Source: Azospirillum sp. 412522 (GTDB lineage Bacteria; Pseudomonadota; Alphaproteobacteria; Azospirillales; Azospirillaceae). Taken from it: a stretch of 64,000 bases of DNA. How positions within the stretch are numbered: position 1 is the stretch's first letter; each line of letters begins with the position of its first letter. The DNA lies in assembly GCF_019805165.1 (NCBI RefSeq), contig NZ_RWIJ01000029.1:17858-81857 (forward strand). The letters run 5' to 3'. The notes beneath the pieces were generated by a model. It saw only the letters and a program-made list of their open reading frames with translations. It was not told the DNA's origin and did no database searches. Made by a program: the position numbers and the translations under genes. Shown here one piece after another: positions 24,731 through 32,151 of the stretch.

Positions 24731-27006
24731 CTAAGGGGGCCATCCTTCGCGCCGTAGCCGGTCAGGGGCATAAGGACCAAAGAGGCGCCTTCCTGCTGAT
24801 CGGGCGGCAGGCTAGAAAGGAACTGATTCAGGATCGTTAGCTTTTCACCCTTGGTCTTCGCTTGGGCAATCTCGGCACCCGCGGCCTTCACCTGATCGGG
24901 AAGACTCGGGTTCCCCTGGATAGCCCCATGCGTCGCCAAGGCGGCATCAATGGTCGCCTGATAGGCTTGTGGGTTGCGGATATGTGGGGCAGCCGCAGGG
25001 GCACCAGAGGCGCCCACAGGGGCCGCGGGATTACCCACACCCACCGTAGGGCTAGAACCAGGCACAACAGCCGGGACGGCCTGGGGGTCGCGCTGTAGCA
25101 CCCCCTCGGCAACAAGGCCCTGAAGACGGTTTTGCAGGGCAAGGCCCCGGTTGCCATCCATGAGGGACCGCGGATCATTGTGGAAGGCGTTCACAGTGTC
25201 CGAGTCGATGGAACCCCGCTGTACCAGGGTTTCAAGGCCCCGCTGCACCTCCAACGGCTTCAAACCGATATGGTCGTAAATCGCCTTGTAGATCCCCCCG
25301 CCGGGAACCTCATTCCGGGCGATAAGCTCGGCCTGGGTCTGTCGGAAATCCTCAAGATGCTGGGCGCGTTCGTCGGCTTGCTGTCGGACGGTAGCTTGTG
25401 CCCCCTCCTTCAGCCCCTTAACCGCCTGCACCGTATCCCCGCCAGAGATACCGACTTTCTCGGCATAGCGGCGCCGTGCGTCGGCGGTCCGCAGAAGGTC
25501 CGCGGTCTGAGTGCCGAAGAACTTGTCAAGGACGCGGCCCCCGGTCTTGCCGATAGCGGGGCCGAGCAACCCGGCAGCCGTAGCGCCTCCGGTGAATGGG
25601 AGGGCCGCCGCAGAGGCACCCGCGGCCAGCTTCCCAAGCTTTGCGCCGGCAACCTCAAACCGCCCACGCATGTTCTTCTGTTTGGACTGCGAAACCGCGG
25701 TGTTCAGGTCACGCAAGCTTTCCTGAAGGGTCTTTGTGGTCCCTTCGTCCAGCCCCAACCCGTTCACCCGGTCAATGAGGGTGTCAAAGTAGCCGGCGGA
25801 CTCGCCCCCGCTTCCGGGTTCCCGGTTATGGCGGGCGGCCTCGCTGATCGCCGACAGGATCGTTCCGCGGCCTTCCTTGTCGATTGCCCCGGACTGAACA
25901 AGGGAGTCGGTAGCCTCCCGAAGGTTCCGGCTTAGATCGTCGGCAATGTCCTTGAAGGTCACGGAGTCGGGTTGCCGGGAATCACTGCCCCGGTTGTCCA
26001 CCGTCGCCCGACGCTGTTCGTAAAGCTGTTGAACGCGAAGGGCGGAAGCGGCTTGGTCGGGGTGGGTGTTGAAGTCCTCTTCAATCTGCCCCATCCGGGC
26101 CATATCCCGAACAGCACCGGCAGCCCGCGCAGGGGCCGCAGCAACAGCAACGCCAGCATGAAGGCCCCCAGCAGACGCACCGCCTATGATCCCTTCACCC
26201 ACGGCTTGCTTTAGATCGAGGGCGGCCCCGTCATCGGTGCCAACAGTGGAACCCACCTGCTGAACCGCCGACTGTCCGGCATTCGCCACACCTTCACGGG
26301 CGACGTTGCCGACCAGGGAACCACCCTTGAACAGCTTCCCGACTCCGAAAGCGTCGAGGGCGCCAGAGGCACCGGCCACCATGATAGCAGCCTTCCAATC
26401 CTCTTCGTTCGGGGTCTCTCGGCCGTTGTGCTGGGCGCGTTCAAGGGCGACAGGTCCGACCGTCTGAAGGGCACCGAAGAGGGCCGGGCCGGCAAAGGCA
26501 CCGGCAGCCGCACCCGCGGCGTTGCCAACACCAGGGACCACGGAACCCATGGCACCGCCCACGGCCGAACCCGCCGCACGGGTCAGCAGCCCGCCGAGCA
26601 ATTGCCCGCCTTGCTCCACCGCGGCGCGGGGAAGGCTAGACCAATTGAAGCCCTCGTTTCCCTTGTTCAAAAAGTCTTCAGAAGCGTTCGCATAGTTCTT
26701 AGGGGCACTGGTCAGGTTCCGAAGGAACTTGCCTGTCGAATTGAACCCCATCATTTCAGCGGTAACGCCTAGGTTTTCTAGAGGCGCATCAATGCCAGAG
26801 GCAAAGGCGCTAGAAAATGAAGTGTCGGGGTCGGTTGCTTCCTTGGAAGAACCACCCTTTCGGTTGCCCGTAACCTGGGCGTGAATGTCTTGAATAATGG
26901 CGTTCTGTTCGTCAGGAGATTTCTGTAGAAAATTCGCCCCGATGTTAACGCGGCCGATACCGTCTATCTGAACAACAACCGCCCTCTGCGTATCTGGCAA
27001 ATGCAC
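24520..27006 (-). CDS. Large phage internal virion / DNA-ejection-type protein (frame disrupted near the 3' end)
   Basis: A frame of 828 codons from GTG 27006, which has GGAG just upstream (GTG 27015 is the alternative). The N-terminus (VVVQIDGIGRVNIGANFLQKSPDEQNAII) resembles the start of podovirus tail/ejection proteins. Glycine/alanine-rich amphipathic segments (GSAVGGAMGSVVPGVGNAAG, GAAAGAFAGPALFGAL) at about residues 150-200 look membrane-active. Long charged helices follow. This matches the architecture of gp16/internal-core proteins that are injected with phage DNA. The last 70 or so codons are probably out of frame; the natural end is at 24449. Confidence 0.7.
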   Translation of the reverse strand: MHLPDTQRAVVVQIDGIGRVNIGANFLQKSPDEQNAIIQDIHAQVTGNRKGGSSKEATDPDTSFSSAFASGIDAPLENLGVTAEMMGFNSTGKFLRNLTSAPKNYANASEDFLNKGNEGFNWSSLPRAAVEQGGQLLGGLLTRAAGSAVGGAMGSVVPGVGNAAGAAAGAFAGPALFGALQTVGPVALERAQHNGRETPNEEDWKAAIMVAGASGALDAFGVGKLFKGGSLVGNVAREGVANAGQSAVQQVGSTVGTDDGAALDLKQAVGEGIIGGASAGGLHAGVAVAAAPARAAGAVRDMARMGQIEEDFNTHPDQAASALRVQQLYEQRRATVDNRGSDSRQPDSVTFKDIADDLSRNLREATDSLVQSGAIDKEGRGTILSAISEAARHNREPGSGGESAGYFDTLIDRVNGLGLDEGTTKTLQESLRDLNTAVSQSKQKNMRGRFEVAGAKLGKLAAGASAAALPFTGGATAAGLLGPAIGKTGGRVLDKFFGTQTADLLRTADARRRYAEKVGISGGDTVQAVKGLKEGAQATVRQQADERAQHLEDFRQTQAELIARNEVPGGGIYKAIYDHIGLKPLEVQRGLETLVQRGSIDSDTVNAFHNDPRSLMDGNRGLALQNRLQGLVAEGVLQRDPQAVPAVVPGSSPTVGVGNPAAPVGASGAPAAAPHIRNPQAYQATIDAALATHGAIQGNPSLPDQVKAAGAEIAQAKTKGEKLTILNQFLSSLPPDQQEGASLVLMPLTGYGAKDGPLSGVLKAPQRAPVSGATRLHRPRLRTHPRAPLRPLKVVPTPSPATPGLFGSAGKRWSCRKSPSGGSSPTST

Positions 27007-27052
27007 GGACTCCACTTTTTATTGATTTCACATTTAAAAAAGGAAAGGGTCA

Positions 27053-27445
27053 TTAATGTACGGTGGTCCCTAGCGGGCAAATCTCGGGGCATATATCATC
27101 TTCCGCACCACCGATTACGGCTTGTTCGGACTCCGACAGTCTGACAACCTCATTCTTCAGCCTCTCGATTTCCCTCGCCCCACCCCTGCATTTCGCTACT
27201 AGATCAACCACTCTCTGAGTGCTGAACATGTTCGTGAAAATGAGAATGTTACGTTCGTCGGCGGGACTCAGTACATTCCGGTGAACCAATCCCATTACCG
27301 CTACAGTGTTCATAGGGTCGATACCGAACGCCTCAGGATATTTGGAGAGAATGGTATGTGAACGCGATAGAATGTCTTTAATAACCTCCCCCAACTCCCC
27401 ACTCAGGTTGATCGGAAGGTTGATGCCATAGGGGTCATTGTCCAT
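27053..27445 (-). CDS. Phage-like protein of unknown function (130 aa)
   Basis: ATG 27445 has AAGGA 8 nt upstream. The protein is acidic and helical (ELGEVIKDILSRSHTILSKYPEAFGID, NTVAVMGLVHRNVLS, EIERLKNEVVRLSESEQAV, with a coiled-coil tendency) and ends with two cysteines (CPEICPLG). No family was recognised. The long noncoding region upstream carries three copies of the 19-nt island motif, the most of any gene here, which marks it as the head of a leftward transcription unit that probably includes the virion genes. Confidence 0.6.
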   Translation of the reverse strand: MDNDPYGINLPINLSGELGEVIKDILSRSHTILSKYPEAFGIDPMNTVAVMGLVHRNVLSPADERNILIFTNMFSTQRVVDLVAKCRGGAREIERLKNEVVRLSESEQAVIGGAEDDICPEICPLGTTVH

Positions 27446-27550
27446 AGAATTTTCCTTCTGCATTTATATGATTGGCATAGATCGAACAATAATTTCCGAC
27501 CATATTCTTAACGGAAGAGGTTCGGCTATCTTCGGACAGCCTTCCCCTTC

Positions 27551-27569
27551 TCTCTCAGGGTGGGTGAAT
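27551..27569 (-). promoter_or_regulatory. Island 19-nt motif, copy 2
   Basis: On the minus strand it reads ATTCACCCACCCTGAGAGA, preceded by GAACA. It is the copy nearest the 27445 gene start. Confidence 0.55.
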
Positions 27570-27647
27570 TGTTCGATGATTGATGTTCGGGGAAGGGTCC
27601 GGAGTGATCGTTCGCCCTCTGTCTTCAGGGGCTTCGCAAGATCGCTC

Positions 27648-27666
27648 TCTCTCAGGGTGGGTGAAT
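27648..27666 (-). promoter_or_regulatory. Island 19-nt motif, copy 3
   Basis: Identical core to copy 2 (ATTCACCCACCCTGAGAGA), 97 nt further upstream. Confidence 0.55.
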
Positions 27667-27728
27667 AAGGCGCCATTTTCCCTCTAAACCATTGATAATA
27701 AACGACACAGCGCCGCATATCCGTACTC

Positions 27729-27746
27729 AAAAGCAGGTGGGTGAAT
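27729..27746 (-). promoter_or_regulatory. Island motif, degenerate copy 4
   Basis: ATTCACCCACCTGCTTTTG on the minus strand. It keeps the upstream half of the motif but not the GAGAGA end. It stands in the same position relative to R2 as copy 1 does to R1. Confidence 0.4.
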
Positions 27747-27900
27747 TAATTGCTTGGCTAGAGTGTCCGCCGCCCCCGACCCCCTAGGGCACCCCCAGAA
27801 AGCAAAAAGAACCCCCCTGTTTCTGGAGGAAGACTTCAAGCCCCCTGGGGGGTGGGGGAGTCTCTTCAAGAAAATTCTGGGGGAACTCTCTGTGTCTGAG

Positions 27901-28007
27901 GGTCGGAACAACAACAAAACAACAGTGGTTCAACCCCATTCTTTGAAGTCCGATTGCCTGAAGGCCGGGGGAGGGCACAGAGTGTCTTCCGGTCCCTTGG
28001 GACTCCT
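27901..28007. repeat. Duplicated noncoding module, copy R2
   Basis: GGTCGGAACAACA, CAAAACAACAG and GTCTTCCGGTCCCTTGGGA blocks as in R1 (19493-19595), with the same order and nearly the same spacing (83 against 79 nt). Confidence 0.75.
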
Positions 28008-28248
28008 TCAACCTGAAGACGTGGCCCGACTCGGGCAAACCGACAGACTCATAACGGTAATTATGGAAAATGAATGACGAATAAGGCGTTGATAGGCTTA
28101 TGCTCATTATGTGACTAAGGGTGTTGGGGCCTGGGGACATTAGGGCTTACTGTTGCCTGTACCTCTCCCCTGCCCCGTAGACCACACGCTTACCGGGAGT
28201 AGGCAGGAAGATTATAGGCAGTTGGTGGAATGACACTGGAAAAGAAAA

Positions 28249-28272
28249 AGGGAGAACCCGAAGGCCCTCCCT
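28249..28272 (-). terminator. Terminator of the DUF3102 gene
   Basis: AGGGAG/CTCCCT stem with a 12-nt loop containing AACCCGAAGG, then CTTTTTCTTTTCC on the minus strand. It shares its loop with the terminator at 21394-21420. Confidence 0.75.
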
Positions 28273-28323
28273 GTTTTACCGACCAACAGACCTTAACCAC
28301 CCTGCAAATGCGAAGGTCGGCCT

Positions 28324-29025
28324 TCAGATTTCAGCGGTAAGCAAACCGCGGGCTTTCCAATCACCGATCATGGTGATTAGTTCTTCCTTGGAAGCGTCTT
28401 TGAACTTTGCGGCCACTTCAGCCACGACTGCCCGTCGCCGGGCAACTTCGGCCTTCAGGGCTTCAAGCTGGGCTTCAGCCTCTTGGGCACGGCGTTCACT
28501 GTCGGTAAACCCTGCGCCTGGGCACAGTTCTTGTGCCTTTGCTACCAGGGCTTCAGGGTCCATGCCGAACCCCTCGGCCACCTTCGCAAGCTTCGTCGCG
28601 GCCACGTCCCTTTCGCCGTCCTGCCCCCGCTCAACGCGGGCATGGATCTTCAGGGCGTATTCAGCGTCTTCGCGGGTGAAGGAGGACGCGGGGGCCGGGG
28701 CCGCCTGGGTAGGTTCCTCGGGGCGTGGCTTGGCGTGGGCTTCAAGGAAGGCGTCAACCCCAGCATCGGCGTCAAAAGTGCCGTGGTCGGCACATTTGCG
28801 GGCAACCTGCATATACTTTGCAGCGGTGCGGTAGCTGCATCGGCAGTTGGCGGACACCCAATCCTTGAATGTGCCATGGGGACACAGCTTCTTTGCCTCT
28901 AGCAGGTATTCACCGGCTTGCTTGGCTTCTAACAGCATTCCCTTGGCGTGGTACTGAACTTGGAAATGACACTCATCAATCCGCCGGGCGAGGCGGGGAA
29001 GGTCCGTTACGACGGTAGGCAGCAT
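28324..29025 (-). CDS. DUF3102 protein, phage-associated
   Basis: A protein of 233 residues. The N-terminal 90 residues match the DUF3102 pattern: HAKGMLLEAKQAGEYLLEAKKLCPHGTFKDWVSANCRCSYRTAAKYMQVA. This domain is common in prophages and plasmids and resembles a helix-turn-helix DNA-binding arrangement. A proline/alanine linker (RPEEPTQAAPAPA) leads to a second helical region with coiled-coil tendency (ERRAQEAEAQLEALKAEVARRRAVVAEVAAKFKD). The role is unknown; regulatory function is a guess. A 19-nt motif copy lies about 100 nt upstream of the start. Confidence 0.8.
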   Translation of the reverse strand: MLPTVVTDLPRLARRIDECHFQVQYHAKGMLLEAKQAGEYLLEAKKLCPHGTFKDWVSANCRCSYRTAAKYMQVARKCADHGTFDADAGVDAFLEAHAKPRPEEPTQAAPAPASSFTREDAEYALKIHARVERGQDGERDVAATKLAKVAEGFGMDPEALVAKAQELCPGAGFTDSERRAQEAEAQLEALKAEVARRRAVVAEVAAKFKDASKEELITMIGDWKARGLLTAEI

Positions 29026-29123
29026 TGGGCTTTCCCTCTCGCAGAAGGTTGATGGAAGGTCGGGGGTTCTCTAGTCGGGGGTTTAGGCACCGGGCCGGCG
29101 GCTGATCCGTGGAACCTCGGTGT

Positions 29124-29142
29124 ATCCTCAGGGTGGGTGAAT
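29124..29142 (-). promoter_or_regulatory. Island 19-nt motif, copy 5
   Basis: ATTCACCCACCCTGAGGAT on the minus strand. It overlaps the last codons of the 29505 gene and supplies its TGA stop, and lies about 100 nt upstream of the DUF3102 gene. Confidence 0.5.
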
Positions 29143-29505
29143 AAGCGTGGAAGCGGCCGGGACCAGATCACCGCGGCGATACGCGGCGAACACCCGGACC
29201 AAGGTAGCCCGAACCTCCTTCGCCATTTCCGTCCGGGAGAACATGGCGACTAGAAGGGCCTGTTCTTCGTTCAGATGGTAGGCGATAGAGGGACGGCCAC
29301 GCTTGCCGGTATTTGCACGTTGCGAATGCAAATTCCCAAAGCCTTCAAGTTCGGCCCGGTTCGCTTCGATCACGATGCGAATGTTCGTCGGCCGGGCCAT
29401 ACCAAGGGCCACCGCAAGATCGGTATCCAGAACACGGGGTTCACCTTCAACGGCGGTAACGCAAATCAAGTCGTTCATGGTCAGGGTGTTCTTCAGGAAG
29501 CTCAT
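29128..29505 (-). CDS. Phage regulatory protein of the Rha/BRO/antirepressor type
   Basis: A protein of 125 residues from ATG 29505 (ATG 29478 also possible). The order EPRVLDTDLAVALGMARPTNIRIVIEANRAELEGFG, TGKRGRPSIAYHLNEEQALLVAMFSRTEMAKEVRATLVRVFAAYR is found in many prophage proteins related to Rha and BRO-N/antirepressor domains. The KRGRP segment suggests DNA contact. Such proteins usually adjust the lysis/lysogeny decision. Its stop codon lies inside motif copy 5. Confidence 0.7.
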   Translation of the reverse strand: MSFLKNTLTMNDLICVTAVEGEPRVLDTDLAVALGMARPTNIRIVIEANRAELEGFGNLHSQRANTGKRGRPSIAYHLNEEQALLVAMFSRTEMAKEVRATLVRVFAAYRRGDLVPAASTLIHPP

Positions 29506-29625
29506 AGGCGACTCGCTGAAGGCGCTTGGCACTGGGTTGGCTACATGGGTAGCGGGTAATGGTAGGGACGCTGTAGCGAGTCCCTGAGGGCGCCTAGGCT
29601 CGTCCCTCTGCGTTTGGTGAAGCGC

Positions 29626-30027
29626 TTACGACGAATGGCATCTGTTGTCGCATAACGAGACAACACCCCACCGCTCCGCCATGTCGGTTTCGGCCTGGGC
29701 GGCGCTATCGGCTTCAACCATCCGGTGAAACTTCAGGGCCTTCTTTGCCGTCTCTTCGTCCAGAGCGGCGGCAATGGCAGCCTCTACGGCCTTCCGGTAG
29801 GCTTTGCGGACTTCGGTGGGGTTGTTGGCATTCGTGCCTTGGGTGTCACCTAAGGCAGCCGTAACCCGCTCCCACTCTTCCGCAAGCCACATTGCATTTG
29901 AACGGGTGGGGGCGTCGATTGGACCAAAGCCCTTCTCCACGCACCAAGCGCCAAACCGCTTCGTGTTCAGCTTCCCGGTTTTCTCGGACAGGCACTCAGC
30001 CCGCCCGATCAACAGTGCCCCGCCCAC
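29626..30027 (-). CDS. Phage-like protein, possibly frameshifted at its 5' end
   Basis: A frame of 133 codons from GTG 30027 with no ribosome site; a TAG stop lies directly upstream in frame. Sequence such as LIGRAECLSEKTGKLNTKRFGAWCVEKGF and MVEADSAAQAETDMAERWGVV looks like genuine protein, similar in style to DUF3102-neighbour proteins. In the adjacent frame an ATG at 30079 encodes MGDAFGNRADDARGLALGG, which joins naturally to GALLIGRAE if one base is lost in the G-rich stretch near 30020-30030. The gene may therefore be 29626-30079 with a frameshift. Confidence 0.5.
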   Translation of the reverse strand: MGGALLIGRAECLSEKTGKLNTKRFGAWCVEKGFGPIDAPTRSNAMWLAEEWERVTAALGDTQGTNANNPTEVRKAYRKAVEAAIAAALDEETAKKALKFHRMVEADSAAQAETDMAERWGVVSLCDNRCHSS

Positions 30028-30116
30028 CAAGCGCTAATCCCCGCGCATCATCCGCCCGGTTGCCGAACGCATCGCCCATAGCTATCGTGGAGACGCATTA
30101 TAACCCAGAGGCATAT

Positions 30117-30905
30117 ATGGGCACCGATCAACCTAAAGAGCCAATCATAATTGAAAAGCTTGAACGCATCCTAGCAGCAACCGCAAAGCTTCTTGTCAGA
30201 AGAGACTGCATCGGAGCTGCGAGCACTGTTGTTCACGGCCGTCCCCATGTTCATCCATCCCCAGTTGATTATTATAGTGATTGTGTCGTTTGGGATGTTT
30301 GGTTTTACATGCCAGCCGATGTTTATGAGGCATTGGAGGGGAAAGGGCTAATTGAGAAGCAGATAGACGAGGCATTTAATGAAGTAATTTCTGGAGCTTC
30401 ACATTCCGACCGAGCAAATATATCAATTAAGATTGACTACGAGCAGGACTTTAACGAGGGATGGCGAGATGAGATATCGCGCATACTTTCAGGTGAATTG
30501 ATTTCAAATCAGGGCCGCGTCCGCTCCACTAACATAGCGCACCTACAACACGAAGGATTGCTATTCCGTTCTGAGCCTGAAATATTTTTCTACAAAGCGG
30601 CCAAAAAACGCGGCATTCCCATCGCTCCGTTACCTGTATTTATTCAGGGTGGGAACGACTATCATCGCACTGAACCTGACTTCCTCATCGTAAAAGATGG
30701 GGTTTGCCTCTTAGTTGAGCTAGATGGGAATATGTTTCATCGCGAAACGCCCGTTCAAGCTCAAAACCGCTTGCGCTTCTTGACCCAGCAGGGCGCACAT
30801 TTGTACCGACTTGAAGCAAAACGCTGCGTTACCATACAAGGCGCTGAAGAATGCGTATCAGAAGTTATTGAGAATATCCACATTCTTACCAGAAAGTTGC
30901 GATAG
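30117..30905 (+). CDS. AT-rich cargo gene, PD-(D/E)XK-like nuclease
   Basis: A protein of 262 residues from ATG 30117, with AGAGG 7 nt upstream. The C-terminal half carries a pattern like VSR/DUF559-type nucleases: SEPEIFFYKAAKKRG, PDFLIVKDGVCLLVELDG (candidate D...E-x-D metal site) and FLTQQGAHLYRLEAKRC. The N-terminal part (DYYSDCVVWDVWFYMPADVYE) was not recognised. Base composition is much more AT-rich than neighbours. It is divergent from the leftward phage genes, next to the integrase, a usual cargo position for defence genes in integrative elements. A defence nuclease is plausible but not demonstrated. Confidence 0.65.
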   Translation: MGTDQPKEPIIIEKLERILAATAKLLVRRDCIGAASTVVHGRPHVHPSPVDYYSDCVVWDVWFYMPADVYEALEGKGLIEKQIDEAFNEVISGASHSDRANISIKIDYEQDFNEGWRDEISRILSGELISNQGRVRSTNIAHLQHEGLLFRSEPEIFFYKAAKKRGIPIAPLPVFIQGGNDYHRTEPDFLIVKDGVCLLVELDGNMFHRETPVQAQNRLRFLTQQGAHLYRLEAKRCVTIQGAEECVSEVIENIHILTRKLR

Positions 30906-30931
30906 CGTTAGCTGAAGTGTAACAAGCAAGA

Positions 30932-30947
30932 GGGGGCCGAAGCCCCC
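30932..30947. terminator. Hairpin between cargo nuclease and integrase
   Basis: GGGGGC, loop CGAA, GCCCCC, between the convergent stops at 30905 and 30955. Confidence 0.7.
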
Positions 30948-30954
30948 ACTCACT

Positions 30955-32079
30955 TCAACCCAACTTAGACGCCAAGTCCTTAGCATCTGGGTTGTAATAT
31001 CGCTTTAGAACCTGAACGCTTTTATGCCCCGTAACGGCTGATAGCTCCAAGACATTGGAAAGCTTCTTACTCATATCTGTAGCCGCTATATGCCGAAGAT
31101 CGTGAAAGGTAATGTGGGGGAAGGTCGGGTTCCTCTTGCGGATTGCTCGGATTACCTTCTGGTAAGAGCGAACCACCGTGCCAGGACGCACCACGTCGGG
31201 GAACAGCGGACCAGCGGGGGGCCTGCCTTGCTCAATCCACCATTCCCGCAGAACCTTTGCGGCTTCCGTGGAAAGGGGGACATCCCGGCTATCCCCGTTC
31301 TTGGTGTCAGTCAGGTGAATGACGTTCGCCTTGTCCCAGCTTTCCCAACGTGCAATCCGCCATAATTCTCCCTGCCGCATTGCCGTTAGCGACGCGAGGC
31401 GGGCTATGTAGTACAAATATCGTTTGCGGATTGGGTTCTGAAGCTCCCTCCAAAGTTCCTCTCTCTGGGCAGGCGTCAAGCGAACCTCTCGGGCCTTGCG
31501 GTTTTTCGGGAGTTTCACACCGCGGACAGGGTTCTGAAGCTCGGGCATGCCCCATTCACTACGGGCGTGTTGGTAGATAGCGGACAGGATCGCCAGCTTA
31601 TTACGGATTGTTGACGGGGAAATCGGAACCCCTCTACAGCCCTTTCGCTGTTCTTCCGTCTGTCGCCATTCCACAAGCTCCACCGTCGTCACGTCCACCA
31701 TGCGTTTATCTGCCAGAGGGAGGGCCAGCCAAGAGCCGATCCGCCCCTTTTCCTGTTCGTGGCCCTTCTTCTTCGGACTCTCTTCGGAGAGATAGCGGGT
31801 AAGGGCCTCCCTGAGCGTCAGGGGATAGCCTGTGGCGTTGGACGGTGGGTCAGTTGCCGGTTTGGGTTCAGGCGCATCCTGAAGCATCCTACGAGGCACT
31901 ATGGACTCGCGCTTGCGTCCCCTGCCCCTCCCCACGACTCCAAGGGCCGCTTCCTGTTCCTCGCCCCACTTCCGGGCTTCCTCGACGGCTTCCAGGGGAA
32001 AAGTGCGTTGGGCCTCGACCTTGCCCCGGACCCTCACAACCACCCTCAGGCTGTGCCCCCGTTTCTCGACGTAAGCCAT
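30955..32079 (-). CDS. int: Tyrosine-type site-specific integrase
   Basis: A protein of 374 residues. The N-terminal arm-binding region (AYVEKRGHSLRVVVRVRGK) is followed by a SAM-like core-binding domain (LTLREALTRYLSEESPKKKG ... ILSAIYQHARSEWGM). The catalytic domain has all expected residues: Arg in TAMRQGEL, Lys in LTDTKNGDSR, H-x2-R in ITFHDLRHIAA, His in VTGHKS and the nucleophile Tyr in KRYYNP. Members of this type insert into tRNA genes, here tRNA-Cys. The start ATG abuts arm-site repeats, so the enzyme probably occludes its own promoter. Confidence 0.95.
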   Translation of the reverse strand: MAYVEKRGHSLRVVVRVRGKVEAQRTFPLEAVEEARKWGEEQEAALGVVGRGRGRKRESIVPRRMLQDAPEPKPATDPPSNATGYPLTLREALTRYLSEESPKKKGHEQEKGRIGSWLALPLADKRMVDVTTVELVEWRQTEEQRKGCRGVPISPSTIRNKLAILSAIYQHARSEWGMPELQNPVRGVKLPKNRKAREVRLTPAQREELWRELQNPIRKRYLYYIARLASLTAMRQGELWRIARWESWDKANVIHLTDTKNGDSRDVPLSTEAAKVLREWWIEQGRPPAGPLFPDVVRPGTVVRSYQKVIRAIRKRNPTFPHITFHDLRHIAATDMSKKLSNVLELSAVTGHKSVQVLKRYYNPDAKDLASKLG

Positions 32080-32101
32080 TTTGCTCCCATCTTGCTCCCA
32101 A
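32079..32101 (+). repeat. Right arm-type integrase sites
   Basis: TTTTGCTCCCA and CTTGCTCCCAA, the same pair as at 18403-18424, immediately upstream of the integrase start and 50 nt from attR. Confidence 0.6.
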
Positions 32102-32151
32102 GGAGCGAGGGGGCCACTGGTCGGCTTAGACCATTGATTTCCTTAGGAAAA

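Larger units (their letters stand above)
27446..28323. other. Long noncoding control region of the island
   Basis: About 880 nt without a supported gene. It contains motif copies at 27551, 27648 and 27729, the second copy (R2) of the duplicated module at 27901-28007, several G- and C-rich runs with hairpin potential (for example 27830-27860), and the terminator at 28249-28272. Open frames here are short and compositionally odd. Confidence 0.6.

Noticed and set aside
27551..29142. Short repeats as a CRISPR array
   Set aside because: The copies are few, irregularly spaced over 10 kb, not palindromic and not separated by uniform spacers; no cas genes are present.
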